Assembly: GCA_021774445.1 (NCBI GenBank)
Contig: JAJFJA010000048.1
Location: 1 to 32,733, forward strand
DNA from: Alphaproteobacteria bacterium
Lineage (GTDB): Bacteria; Pseudomonadota; Alphaproteobacteria; UBA6615
Reading direction: 5' to 3'
Length of the DNA stretch: 32,733 nucleotides
The position numbers were made by a program, and so were the translations under genes. This document shows, piece by piece, positions 24,721-32,733 of the stretch. The first letter of the stretch is position 1; each line of letters starts with the position of its first letter. The notes under the pieces are model-generated. The model saw nothing but the letters and a program-made list of their open reading frames with translations. It was not told the DNA's origin and did not search any database.

Positions 24721-25566
24721 ATGGACCACGGGGATCTGCAATCCGTCATCGACACCGCTTGGGATGGCCGCGAGGCCGTTAGCACGGCCACGACCGGACA
24801 AGTGCGCGAGGCGACCACCGAAGCGCTTAATCTGCTGGACCGTGGCGCCGCGCGCGTGGCGGAACGCGAGGACGGTCACTGGCGGGTCAATCAATGGCTC
24901 AAAAAGGCCGTGTTGCTGTCGTTCCGTCTCAACGATATGGCAATGATCGGCGGCGGTCCCGGCGACCGCACGGCATGGTGGGACAAGGTGCCGTCGAAAT
25001 TCGACGGCTGGGGGGAGAACCGGTTCCGGGAAGCCGGCTTCAGGGCGGTGCCCAACTGTGTGGTGCGCCATTCGGCCTACATCGCGCCAGGGGTTATCCT
25101 GATGCCCAGCTTCGTCAATCTGGGCGCCTATGTCGACAGTGGGACCATGGTCGACACCTGGGCGACCGTGGGCTCGTGCGCGCAGATCGGTAAGAATGTC
25201 CATATCTCCGGCGGCGCCGGTATTGGCGGCGTGCTGGAACCGCTGCAAGCCGGGCCGGTGATCATCGAAGACAACTGCTTCATCGGCGCGCGTTCGGAAG
25301 TCGCGGAAGGCGTGGTGATCGAAGAAGGGGCGGTGCTGTCCATGGGCGTGTTCATCGGCGCCTCGACGAAAGTCATCGATCGCGACAGCGGCGAGGTCTA
25401 TCGTGGCCGGGTGCCGGCCTATTCGGTGGTGGTGCCGGGCACGCTGCCCGGACGGGCGTTACCCGACGGCTCGGCGGGACCGAATCTCTACTGTGCGGTG
25501 ATCGTCAAACGGGTAGATGCGCAGACGCGGTCGAAAACCTCCGTCAACGAGTTGCTGCGAGACTGA
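24721..25566 (+). CDS. dapD: Tetrahydrodipicolinate N-succinyltransferase
   Basis: 281-aa trimeric acyltransferase of the succinylase lysine/DAP pathway. An N-terminal helical domain (1-100) includes [17 protein letters not shown] left-handed beta-helix of hexapeptide repeats follows (about 105-230: [48 protein letters not shown]), then the C-terminal domain with VVVPGTLP. The ATG at 24721 matches the family N-terminus; the frame is open 58 codons upstream inside the HAD gene. Its stop overlaps the dapE start by one base. Confidence 0.97.
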   Translation: MDHGDLQSVIDTAWDGREAVSTATTGQVREATTEALNLLDRGAARVAEREDGHWRVNQWLKKAVLLSFRLNDMAMIGGGPGDRTAWWDKVPSKFDGWGENRFREAGFRAVPNCVVRHSAYIAPGVILMPSFVNLGAYVDSGTMVDTWATVGSCAQIGKNVHISGGAGIGGVLEPLQAGPVIIEDNCFIGARSEVAEGVVIEEGAVLSMGVFIGASTKVIDRDSGEVYRGRVPAYSVVVPGTLPGRALPDGSAGPNLYCAVIVKRVDAQTRSKTSVNELLRD

Positions 25567-26738
25567 TGGCCGAAAGCCCCGCAACTGCGGCCCTGGACCC
25601 GGTCGCCCTGGCCCAGGCGCTGATCCGCTGTCCCAGCGTGACACCGGCGGATGGCGGGGCTCTGGACGTGCTGGAGAGCGCCCTGGAGGCCCTGGGCTTT
25701 GCCTGCCAGCGCCTGGTGTTCTCGGAACCGGGTACGGCGGACGTGGACAACCTTTACGCCCGCTTGGGCGCGGGGCAGCCCAATTTGTGTTTCGCCGGGC
25801 ACACGGATGTGGTGCCCGTCGGCGATGCCGCGGCGTGGGACGTCGACCCGTTTGCGGCGGAAATCGTCGACGGCAAATTATTCGGCCGCGGCGCCGCGGA
25901 TATGAAAGGCGCGATCGGCGCCTTTGCCGCCGCGGTGTCCCATTATCTGGCCCGGCACGGCCACCCGGATGGCTCGATCAGCCTGTTGATCACGGGCGAC
26001 GAAGAGGGACCATCGATCAACGGCACGAAAAAGGTTCTGGAATGGCTGGCCGAGCGAGGCGAAACCCTCGACGCCTGCATCGTCGGCGAGCCGACAAATC
26101 CGGCGACGCTGGGCGAGATGGTCAAAATCGGCCGCCGCGGCAGCCTGAACGGCCACCTCACGGTGCGCGGGGTGCAAGGACACACCGCCTATCCCCAGCT
26201 GGCGGATAATCCGATCCATCGGCTGGTGGCAATGCTAAACCAGCTAACCGAAACGGCGCTGGACGAGGGCTCGGAACATTTCCAGCCGTCGACCCTGCAG
26301 GTCACGACGGTCGATGTCGGCAACCCTGCCACAAACGTGATACCGGCCATAGCGCGGGCAAGCTTCAATATCCGTTACAATGACTTGCATGACTCGAAAT
26401 CATTGGAACACCGCTTGCGTGGCATATTCGATCGCGTCGGTCGCGACTATGAGTTGGCGATCGCGGTTTCCGGGGAGAGTTTCTTGACGCCACCGGGCAA
26501 GACCAGCGCCGTCCTAAGCGAGGCGATCGAGGCGGTGCTCGGGCGGGTGCCCGAGATGAGCACCACCGGCGGCACCTCGGACGCACGATTCATCAAAGAT
26601 TTCTGCCCGACCGCCGAGTTCGGCTTGGTCGGCACGACGATGCATAAAGTGAATGAACATGTGGCGGTCACCGATATCGAAAACCTGGCACGCGTCTATC
26701 TGGCAATGATGGAGCGGTACTTCCGGACAGCGCCATGA
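25566..26738 (+). CDS. dapE: Succinyl-diaminopimelate desuccinylase
   Basis: 390-aa zinc amidohydrolase that releases LL-diaminopimelate. The metal and catalytic residues are in [12 protein letters not shown] (His79, Asp81), GRGAADMKG (Asp112) and TGDEEGPS (Glu146 and Glu147). The DapE-specific stretches [27 protein letters not shown] and FNIRYND are present, and GGTSDARF near the C-terminus distinguishes it from ArgE. TGATG links it to dapD, and its stop overlaps the downstream membrane protein gene by 4 nt. Compare the catabolic-looking M20 enzyme at 4497-5810. Confidence 0.97.
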   Translation: MAESPATAALDPVALAQALIRCPSVTPADGGALDVLESALEALGFACQRLVFSEPGTADVDNLYARLGAGQPNLCFAGHTDVVPVGDAAAWDVDPFAAEIVDGKLFGRGAADMKGAIGAFAAAVSHYLARHGHPDGSISLLITGDEEGPSINGTKKVLEWLAERGETLDACIVGEPTNPATLGEMVKIGRRGSLNGHLTVRGVQGHTAYPQLADNPIHRLVAMLNQLTETALDEGSEHFQPSTLQVTTVDVGNPATNVIPAIARASFNIRYNDLHDSKSLEHRLRGIFDRVGRDYELAIAVSGESFLTPPGKTSAVLSEAIEAVLGRVPEMSTTGGTSDARFIKDFCPTAEFGLVGTTMHKVNEHVAVTDIENLARVYLAMMERYFRTAP

Positions 26739-27316
26739 TCAGCATGCGGGAGTTGTCGTTCGCGCTGTTTGGCGTGTGGCGACTGGCACATCTCGACAAG
26801 AGCGGCCTGCAGCATCTCGACGACTCAATCGACGGATTCTGGAAATCATTCTTCGCCGCAGCCATCGTGCTGCCCGGCGCACTTATCCTGCGGCTGCTGG
26901 AAGGCGTGCCGGGCGCGGATGGCGTCGGCGACGATACCGCCGGGCTGCGGCCACTGGTGGCCTGGGGCATCGCTTATGTGATGCATTGGACGCTATATCC
27001 CATCGCGGTGTTCTATATCGCGCATGAGATCGGGCATCGGGAGCAATATCAGCGCTACATCGTCGCGCAAAATTGGGCCAGCGTCCTGCAAGTCGCGATC
27101 ACCGTCCCCGCGGTGGCCCTGCTGGTCCTGGCGGGCCCGAACGGGCTGGGCGGCGTCCTGTTCCTGATCGTCACCGTGGGGCTGCTGTTCTATAGCTGGT
27201 TCATTGCCAAGACCGCCTTCGAGGTCACGGGTGTGGTTGCCGTTGGCCTGGTCATCCTCAATGTGCTGCTGTCGCTAGCGCTGAACGTCGCGACTGACCG
27301 TTTCGCCGGGATCTGA
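26735..27316 (+). CDS. Membrane protein of unknown function
   Basis: 193-aa protein that I cannot assign to a named family. It has about four or five hydrophobic segments (about 38-56, 76-98, 113-135, 136-158 and 163-185) and a charged N-terminus with the phrase [29 protein letters not shown] central [23 protein letters not shown] stretch lies between segments; the HExGH string is not backed by other protease features. It overlaps dapE by 4 nt (ATGA), so it is translated with the DAP enzymes. The end overlaps the convergent exporter gene by 42 bp. It resembles conserved alphaproteobacterial proteins seen after dapE. Confidence 0.8.
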   Translation: MISMRELSFALFGVWRLAHLDKSGLQHLDDSIDGFWKSFFAAAIVLPGALILRLLEGVPGADGVGDDTAGLRPLVAWGIAYVMHWTLYPIAVFYIAHEIGHREQYQRYIVAQNWASVLQVAITVPAVALLVLAGPNGLGGVLFLIVTVGLLFYSWFIAKTAFEVTGVVAVGLVILNVLLSLALNVATDRFAGI

Positions 27317-28516
27317 GGCCGGGCGCAGAGCAAGCCAAAGGAACAATGCCGCGGTCGCGCCGCCGAAAATAGTGAAGGCCATGGGCCAGGCCGTGCCGTC
27401 GTGAAGGATCGCGACCGTCGCCGCGCCGATCGCCCCGCCGCCTACCTCCAGCGTCGATAGCAGTGCTGCCGTGACACCGCCGCCGACATGGCGCCCGGCG
27501 GCCATCGCCAAGGCCGGCCCGGTGGCGAAGGTGAGAGCAAGTCCCGCGGCATATAACGCCATGGCACTGGCGATGTTCCAAGGTGCTTCGACGGCGTAGA
27601 CGACGGCCATCATGGCGGCGCCGCCCAGGACCGTGGTCATGAGGCCGGCGGCGAACAATTTCGCGCTGGCTACGCGACTGGCAATACGGGACGCCAGCAG
27701 GCTGCCGAGGAAAAAGGCGGCAACGACAAGGGCCTGAAAGAAGCCGAAATGCTGTGTCGGCACGCCAAGGCGATCGATCAGAACAAAGGGCGCCTCGGTG
27801 ATAAAGGCGAATAAGCCGCCCAGCACCAGGCCGGATGCCACAGCATAGGTCATGAAGGTGCGATTGCTCAGGAGGTCGGCATAGGCGCTGATGAAGCGAT
27901 GGGGACGCAAGGCGTGATAGTCGCGCTCGGCCAAGCTTTCCGGCAGCAGCCGCCAAATGGCGAAGGCGGTGACCACGATGTAGGCAGCAAGGATCCAGAA
28001 GTTCGCCCGCCAACCTAACCACACATGGACATAGCCGCCGATCAAAGGACCGACCGCGGGGGCGATCGCGATCACCATGTTGTAAAGCGCCAGCACCCGG
28101 ACAGCGGCAAGCTCGTCGTAGAGATCGCGAATAACCGCTAGGACAACCACCGCCTCGACCGCCGCCGCCACGCCCATGAAGGCGCGGGCAACGATCAAGG
28201 CGCCAATCGACCAGGCCACAGCCGCGGCGATGGCGCTGAGCGCGAAGGCGATCATGCCGACCAGCAATATGGGACGACGGCCAAAGCGGTCGGCCAGCGG
28301 ACCATGGAAGAGCTGCGCCAGGGCGAAGGCGGCCAGGTTGACGCTCATGGTGAGCTGCACCATGGATGCGGTGGTGGTGAAGACCCCCGGCAGGTGGGGC
28401 AGGCTGGGGGCATAGAGGTCGGTGGAGAAAATACTGGCGGAGCCAACCGCGATGAGGATGCCGGGGATATAGAGCGGCACCCTGGTGCCGACGGGGGCGG
28501 GGGTGGCGGCGGTCAT
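27275..28516 (-). CDS. Bcr/CflA family multidrug efflux MFS transporter
   Basis: 413-aa major facilitator with twelve hydrophobic segments. The N-terminus [25 protein letters not shown] is the Bcr/CflA signature (T-D-x-Y-x-P-x-x-P), and motif A reads [11 protein letters not shown] between segments 2 and 3. Motif C-like [11 protein letters not shown] is in segment 5. Members export drugs and small metabolites by proton antiport. The start at 28516 overlaps the truA stop by 4 nt (ATGA). The last 42 bp run over the end of the convergent membrane protein gene. Confidence 0.92.
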   Translation of the reverse strand: MTAATPAPVGTRVPLYIPGILIAVGSASIFSTDLYAPSLPHLPGVFTTTASMVQLTMSVNLAAFALAQLFHGPLADRFGRRPILLVGMIAFALSAIAAAVAWSIGALIVARAFMGVAAAVEAVVVLAVIRDLYDELAAVRVLALYNMVIAIAPAVGPLIGGYVHVWLGWRANFWILAAYIVVTAFAIWRLLPESLAERDYHALRPHRFISAYADLLSNRTFMTYAVASGLVLGGLFAFITEAPFVLIDRLGVPTQHFGFFQALVVAAFFLGSLLASRIASRVASAKLFAAGLMTTVLGGAAMMAVVYAVEAPWNIASAMALYAAGLALTFATGPALAMAAGRHVGGGVTAALLSTLEVGGGAIGAATVAILHDGTAWPMAFTIFGGATAALFLWLALRPASDPGETVSRDVQR

Positions 28517-29253
28517 GGGTAGCCGACATGCATAAGGCACAGCCCGTGCGGCGGCGCGGTCGGTCCGGCGGCCCGGCGGTCGCACGCGGCCAAGGCGGCG
28601 CCGACATCTTGGGGCCGCCAGCGGCCCTCACCGACCCGGACCAAGGTGCCGGCAATAATGCGCACCTGGTTGTGCAGGAAAGAGCGGGCCTCGACGGCAA
28701 GCTCAATCTCCTCGCCAAGGCGCGTGACCGTGAGCCGGTCGAGGGTCTTCATGGGCGAGCGGGCCTGGCATTCGGCGGCGCGGAAAGAGGTGAAATCATG
28801 GTGCCCGAGCAGCTGGCGGGCACCGCTGGCCATGGCGGCGGCGTCGAGCGGGCGGGCGATCCACCAGACCCGGCCACGCTGCAAAGCCGGCGGCGCGCGG
28901 CGATTGAGAATGCGGTAGCGATAATGCCGGCTCACGGCAGAAAACCGGGCGTGGAATTCATCATCCACGGGCGTTGCCGTCAACACGCTTATGGGCGCGG
29001 GCCGCAAGTGATGGTTGAGGGCGTCGCGAACCGTATCGGCGGTCGTCGACTTGATTATGTCGCAATGGGCGACCTGGCCGGCGGCATGGACGCCGGCATC
29101 GGTCCGGCCGGCGCCGGAAACCGTGATGCGCTCACCACAGAAGGCCAGCAAGGCGGCTTCCAAGGCGGCTTGGACCGAGGGACCGTTATCCTGACGCTGC
29201 CAGCCTACGAAGGGTCCACCGTCATATTCGAGGGTGAGTTTGTAACGGGTCAC
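28513..29253 (-). CDS. truA: tRNA pseudouridine(38-40) synthase TruA
   Basis: 246-aa pseudouridine synthase acting on positions 38-40 of the tRNA anticodon arm. The opening [18 protein letters not shown] (4-21) and catalytic motif [11 protein letters not shown] with Asp52 are diagnostic; [19 protein letters not shown] is the conserved C-terminal block. Overlaps fmt by 4 nt and the exporter gene by 4 nt, so the three are one transcription unit. Confidence 0.97.
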   Translation of the reverse strand: MTRYKLTLEYDGGPFVGWQRQDNGPSVQAALEAALLAFCGERITVSGAGRTDAGVHAAGQVAHCDIIKSTTADTVRDALNHHLRPAPISVLTATPVDDEFHARFSAVSRHYRYRILNRRAPPALQRGRVWWIARPLDAAAMASGARQLLGHHDFTSFRAAECQARSPMKTLDRLTVTRLGEEIELAVEARSFLHNQVRIIAGTLVRVGEGRWRPQDVGAALAACDRRAAGPTAPPHGLCLMHVGYP

Positions 29254-30197
29254 GGGTCTTCCGAAAGGGTGTCCGGCCCGGCAAGTCGGGTTCCAGGCGG
29301 CAGGGCGTAGCCGCGCAGCAACTCGGCGGCGGTCATCGGGGCCTTGCCTGGGCGCTGCAAGCGGCCGAGGCGCAAGGCGCCCTCGCCGCAGGCCACGGTG
29401 ATGGCGGCATCAAGCACGGTGCCGGGAGGGCTGTCGGCGGTAGCGGCGACCGGCGTCGCGGCCAACAGTTTGATGCGTTGCCCGCGATGGGCGAACCAAC
29501 TGCCGGGCCAGGGCGTGAAGGCGCGAACCTGACGGGCCAGGACAGGGGCCGGTTGGGACCAATCGAGTTGCGCCTCGTGGCGGCTGAGCTTGGCGGCATA
29601 GGTGACGCCCTCGGCCGGCTGGGGCCGTGATGACAGAGTGCCCAGCGCGAGGCCGGCGAGGGCGGTATCGATCAGCCGGGCGCCCAACCCGGCCAGATCA
29701 TCATGCAGACTCTGGCCGGTTGTCTCGTCGGTGATGGGCACGGCCTCGGCAAGGAGAATGGGGCCGGTATCGAGCCCCTCATCCATCAGCATGATGGTGA
29801 CGCCACTCTCGCGGTCACCGGCCAGAATGGCGCGCTGAATCGGGGCGGCGCCGCGCCAACGGGGCAACAGGGAGGCGTGGATATTGAGGCAGCCGTGCCG
29901 CGGGGCGACAAGGACCGCGGACGGCAATATCAGGCCATACGCGACGACAACGGCGGCGTCGAGGCCAAGGTCGGCAAAGGCGCGCTGGGTCTCTTGGTCC
30001 TTGAGGCTGCGGGGCGTGGCGACGGGCAAGCCGTTATCTGCCGCCAAATCCTGCACCGGGGATGGGCGCAATTTGTGGCCGCGACCGGCGGGGCGTGGCG
30101 GCTGGGTATAGACCCGGGCGATCTCGTGCCCGGCCGCGAGCAAAGCTTGCAAGGCCGGGACGGCGAAATCGGGGGTGCCGAAAAAGGCGAGGCGCAT
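29250..30197 (-). CDS. fmt: Methionyl-tRNA formyltransferase
   Basis: 315-aa enzyme that formylates initiator Met-tRNA. It opens [19 protein letters not shown]. The catalytic triad lies in [19 protein letters not shown] (Asn105, His107) and MDEGLDTGP (Asp143). The C-terminal tRNA-binding domain begins near 205. The ATG at 30197 is preceded by GGGAGGAACC, a strong ribosome site that rules out the start eight codons upstream. A GACGCC-GCAAT-GGCGTC hairpin (30212-30228) sits in the leader. The usual neighbour def is not adjacent; an unrelated transporter lies upstream instead. Confidence 0.97.
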   Translation of the reverse strand: MRLAFFGTPDFAVPALQALLAAGHEIARVYTQPPRPAGRGHKLRPSPVQDLAADNGLPVATPRSLKDQETQRAFADLGLDAAVVVAYGLILPSAVLVAPRHGCLNIHASLLPRWRGAAPIQRAILAGDRESGVTIMLMDEGLDTGPILLAEAVPITDETTGQSLHDDLAGLGARLIDTALAGLALGTLSSRPQPAEGVTYAAKLSRHEAQLDWSQPAPVLARQVRAFTPWPGSWFAHRGQRIKLLAATPVAATADSPPGTVLDAAITVACGEGALRLGRLQRPGKAPMTAAELLRGYALPPGTRLAGPDTLSEDP

Positions 30198-30350
30198 GGT
30201 TCCTCCCACCAGACGCCGCAATGGCGTCGTAGCCCGTCTATATCAGGGACGGGCCACGCTTGCATCGAAAGGCATTCTTACTCGTCGGGCTGCGCTGATA
30301 TTGCCGTTCGGGCTACTATCGACCGCAGATACAATAATTGCGCGGCTGTC

Positions 30351-31529
30351 ATGGATTCAAAACGGTGGTTTATTCTTGGTGCCCTATTTCTGGCGCGTAC
30401 TGCGATGGGCTTCCAGTTCCAGTCGGTCGTCGGCGTATCGTCCTTTCTTCGCGCCGATCTGGGTATCGGCCTGGCGGAACTCGGCGTACTGGTCGGCGCA
30501 TACATGCTGCCCGGCATCGTGGTGGCACTGCCAGGCGGCTCGCTAGGCGAACGATTCGGGCAAAAACAGATCGCGATTATCGGTCTTCTGCTGATGGCTG
30601 TCGGGGGTGTCGTAACAGCGATGGCCGGCGATTTTGCCATGGCAACGCTCGGCCGTGTCATATCGGGGGCCGGCGCTGTGGTGCTCAACGTGCTGCTAAC
30701 AAGCATGGTCGCCGAATGGTTCTCCAGCGACCGCCTGGTTACGGCAATGGCGATTCTGGTGACCAGCTGGCCCCTTGGCATTGGCCTTGCGTTGGTGACC
30801 GGTCCATTGATCGCCGCCGCCGTGGGATGGCCGTCGATGATCTGGCTTTCGGCCGCTGCCAGCCTGGCAACCTGCGCCTTGATCGCACTCGTCTACCGAC
30901 GCCCGGATACGATAGCCGAGAGCGACACGCAGGTTGTGCGCGGAAAATTCACCTCGCGCGACTTCTGGGTCGCGACTTGGTCGGGCCAAGTCTGGGCACT
31001 CTTTAATGTCGGGTACATAATCGTCGTCAGTTTCATGCCCGCACTGATGTTGGCCGACGGAGTATCTCCGACAACGGCCGGCCTAGTTACCAGCTTTGCC
31101 ACCTGGATTCTCATCGTCACCGTGCCGCTGGGCGGCCTGCTGATCGACCGCGTCGGCCATAGTGTCGCCATCATGCAGCTATGCTTCGCGGCTATGGCTA
31201 TCGCAATGGCGGCTACGGCGGTCGTACCGGCGGCACTTGCCATCGTCATTATCGTCGGCGTTTTTGCCGGGCCACCTGCAGGCGCGATTATGGCACTACC
31301 GGCCAGCGCGCTGCGCGCCACCGTGCGCTCAACAGGCATGGGGCTCTACTTCACATGGTATTATGCCGCGATGGCCGTGCTGCCACCGTTCGCCGGTTGG
31401 CTCGGCGATTTGACCGGAGCCGCCTCGACGCCATTGGTGTTCGGCGCTGTCGTGATGGCGGCGGCGATGCTTAGTCTTATGGTGTTCCTTCGCACCTCGG
31501 CCCGCGCCGAAATCGGCGCCGCCGTTTGA
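30351..31529 (+). CDS. MFS transporter (CynX/NimT-like)
   Basis: 392-aa major facilitator with about twelve hydrophobic segments, starting MDSKRWFILGALFLARTAMGFQFQSV. Motif A appears as GGSLGERFGQKQ, and the second half repeats it as GGLLIDRVGHS. The layout and length resemble the cyanate permease/nitrate-type uptake and related anion-transporter branch rather than drug exporters, but the substrate is unknown. The open frame extends 216 codons further upstream, antisense to fmt; the ATG at 30351 is where transporter homology begins. It diverges from fmt across 153 bp. Confidence 0.87.
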   Translation: MDSKRWFILGALFLARTAMGFQFQSVVGVSSFLRADLGIGLAELGVLVGAYMLPGIVVALPGGSLGERFGQKQIAIIGLLLMAVGGVVTAMAGDFAMATLGRVISGAGAVVLNVLLTSMVAEWFSSDRLVTAMAILVTSWPLGIGLALVTGPLIAAAVGWPSMIWLSAAASLATCALIALVYRRPDTIAESDTQVVRGKFTSRDFWVATWSGQVWALFNVGYIIVVSFMPALMLADGVSPTTAGLVTSFATWILIVTVPLGGLLIDRVGHSVAIMQLCFAAMAIAMAATAVVPAALAIVIIVGVFAGPPAGAIMALPASALRATVRSTGMGLYFTWYYAAMAVLPPFAGWLGDLTGAASTPLVFGAVVMAAAMLSLMVFLRTSARAEIGAAV

Positions 31530-31641
31530 AAATATACGCCGTCGGTCGTCGCTGGGAACGTCTGCTTTGGGTCCCATAACGGTCAAAGAGGTAGACGACC
31601 AGGTGATGATTGCCTGAGGTTAGTGCGTCGAGGTGAATCCC

Positions 31642-32328
31642 ATGGTTTTCTGGATAGCGAGTGTAGTTGGATTGGCGATTGCTTACCTCTTCGGTTCTAC
31701 GCCCACGGGCTATCTGGCGGGGAAACTGCGCAAGGGCATTGATATCCGAGAGCATGGCTCCAAATCCATTGGGGCAACGAACGTATTGCGAACCCTGGGC
31801 AAATGGCCTGCGTTGGCGGTGCTCCTAGTAGATTTGCTGAAAGGTGTGGGGGCGATCGTCTTTGCCCTCTGGTTTTATCCTTGGTTCTATACATTGCCGT
31901 CCGTCACGCCACCGACAGCGCTTGATCTGCAAACCTGGGTGCCTTGGGCTGTTTGCTTGTCCGGACTTGCCGTGTTGTTGGGGCATAGCCGTTCGATTTG
32001 GTTGAATTTTACCGGTGGCAAATCCGCTGCGACGGGGCTAGGCGTTTTGCTGGCGATGGCTTGGCCAGTAGGTTTAGGTGCCGCGACGGTTTTTGGCGTT
32101 GTGCTGGCTACTTTTCGGACTGTTTCCCTTAGTTCGATGCTAGCGGCGTTGACTGCGATCGCCCTTATCTGCAGCTTGGAACAACCGATGCCCTATCGGT
32201 TACTTGTGATTGCAGGTAGCATTTATGTGATTTTGCGCCATCGAGCCAACATTCAGCGGCTACTGGCTGGGACAGAGCCACGCTTGGGGCAAAGTAGCCC
32301 AGAATCAAAAGCAGAATCGCAAATTTAG
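31642..32328 (+). CDS. plsY: Glycerol-3-phosphate acyltransferase PlsY
   Basis: 228-aa membrane acyltransferase that makes lysophosphatidate from acyl-phosphate and glycerol-3-phosphate. The three signature sites are present: FGSTPTGYLAG near the N-terminus, HGSKSIGATNVLRTLGK (usual form GSGNxGATN), and GHSRSIWLNFTGGKSAATGLG. The C-terminus, ILRHRANIQRLLAGTEPRLGQ, and the insert before motif 3 resemble cyanobacterial PlsY as I remember it. GAGGTG six nt upstream supports the ATG at 31642 over the GTG at 31633. The gene is visibly less GC-rich than the rest of the window and lies beside an insertion sequence, so horizontal acquisition is likely. Confidence 0.93.
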   Translation: MVFWIASVVGLAIAYLFGSTPTGYLAGKLRKGIDIREHGSKSIGATNVLRTLGKWPALAVLLVDLLKGVGAIVFALWFYPWFYTLPSVTPPTALDLQTWVPWAVCLSGLAVLLGHSRSIWLNFTGGKSAATGLGVLLAMAWPVGLGAATVFGVVLATFRTVSLSSMLAALTAIALICSLEQPMPYRLLVIAGSIYVILRHRANIQRLLAGTEPRLGQSSPESKAESQI

Positions 32329-32380
32329 TGCGTGCACTCTGGGACTGTCGAGATCGCCAACATGGGCTGCTTGTGGCCGA

Positions 32381-32400
32381 GGCTGTTGAACAAGTCGGAT
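32381..32400. repeat. Probable terminal inverted repeat of an IS1182-like element
   Basis: GGCTGTTGAACAAGTCGG starts at 32381, 109 bp beyond the transposase stop. It resembles ends of IS1182-type elements, which often read GGCTGTTGA. The partner repeat is outside the window, so the boundary is not proven. Confidence 0.4.
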
Positions 32401-32489
32401 TTGAGGCGCGTTGCACTGTCCGCTGATAGAAGTGGCGGACTTTATTATTGCCGTTATTGGCTTGGTCGGATGAGGCTTTGCGGCATGGC

Positions 32490-32733
32490 TCAGGCCATCA
32501 TGGGCTGTGGTGGCGGTCTGGTGGTGTGATTGGCGAGCCTTTTGAGGTTCTGGACGGTGGCGGTCAGGAGGAACTCATCCCTGGCGCCAGTAAGGCCGCG
32601 CAATCGCAAGCGCACCATCGAGAGGATCTGCTTGGCCTCACCAAAGAGCCTTTCGATCTTTTTGCGTTGGCCGCTGGAGGCCGCGTAAGCCTCGGTCTCC
32701 ATCAAAGCGCGGGTATAGTCTCGTGCCGCCTCG
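32490..32733 (-). CDS. Transposase C-terminal part (IS1182-like, partial)
   Basis: The frame is open to the window edge and gives about 80 residues. It includes ARDYTRALMETEAYAAS, then KKIERLFGEAKQIL, LRLRGLTGARDEFLLTATVQNLKRLA, the conserved end of DDE transposases of the IS1182/DDE_Tnp_1_6 type. The final stretch is proline-rich (TTRPPPQPMMA). Only the C-terminus is visible. No frameshift or stop is seen in this part. Confidence 0.82.
   Translation of the reverse strand, partial: EAARDYTRALMETEAYAASSGQRKKIERLFGEAKQILSMVRLRLRGLTGARDEFLLTATVQNLKRLANHTTRPPPQPMMA

Larger units (their letters stand above)
32381..32733 (-). mobile_element. IS1182-like insertion sequence, 3' end, cut by window edge
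   Basis: Composed of the putative terminal repeat at 32381, about 90 bp of non-coding end and the transposase C-terminus. The rest continues past the right edge, so intactness and the target-site duplication cannot be judged. Confidence 0.6.

Noticed and set aside
26999..27070. HEIGH string in the dapE-linked membrane protein as a zinc protease motif
   Set aside because: No second metal ligand motif or known membrane-protease layout is visible, and a five-letter match is weak.
27258..28718. 486-codon minus-strand frame over the Bcr/CflA gene
   Set aside because: Arginine/histidine-rich alternative frame of the transporter; the true frame has twelve membrane segments.
29703..30350. 216-codon N-terminal extension of the MFS gene at 30351
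   Set aside because: It runs antisense through fmt and lacks membrane-protein character; transporter homology begins at the ATG at 30351.

Overview
The window is 32.7 kb of GC-rich chromosome from an alphaproteobacterium, most likely Rhodospirillales-like. The evidence is the block rpmH-rnpA-yidD-yidC-engB-argB, a HAD nucleotidase-dapD-dapE block, a DUF2336 protein (an alphaproteobacterial family) and tight gene packing with many 4-nt ATGA/GTGA overlaps. I identify 32 protein genes. I see no tRNA, rRNA or CRISPR array. No stretch over 300 bases lacks a gene; the larger gaps (5811-6048, 8575-8776, 18208-18399, 19558-19796, 32329-32489) hold only the sites listed below.

Layout. (1) 3-5810, minus strand: a peptide uptake and degradation operon, read right to left as M20 amidohydrolase, P1/DmpA-type self-processing peptidase, peptide-binding protein, then two permeases; its ATPases should lie beyond the left edge. 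(2) 6049-8574: an accessory-looking patch with a divergent HU-like DNA-binding protein, a phospholipase D-type enzyme and a metallo-beta-lactamase-fold hydrolase, partly of lower GC. (3) 8777-12451, minus: an orphan sensor kinase, then a TVP38-type membrane protein paired with a dihydrolipoamide dehydrogenase/mercuric reductase-like flavoprotein. (4) 12564-16892, plus: the ribosomal/RNase P/membrane-insertase/GTPase/arginine block behind a clear sigma70-type promoter. (5) 16942-20741: an anaerobic sulfatase maturase-like radical SAM enzyme, a GNAT acetyltransferase, and a TetR regulator divergent from a homocysteine methyltransferase-like gene, with a repeated candidate operator between them. 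(6) 20738-23817, minus: a diguanylate cyclase coupled to a DUF2336 protein. (7) 23981-27316, plus: HAD nucleotidase, dapD, dapE and a membrane protein of unknown function. (8) 27275-30197, minus: fmt, truA and a Bcr/CflA exporter, each overlapping the next by 4 nt. (9) 30351-32733: an MFS transporter, a PlsY acyltransferase of cyanobacterial character in lower-GC DNA, and the end of an IS1182-like insertion sequence cut by the window edge.

Most of the window is ordinary core genome. The points most worth a second look are the right edge (a foreign-looking plsY beside a transposase), the putative TetR operator pair, a flavoprotein gene whose natural start seems to be a non-standard ATC codon, a hydrolase and a phospholipase D separated only by an in-frame stop, and the self-processing peptidase inside a peptide-import operon. 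I did not find a clearly new defence or mobile system.
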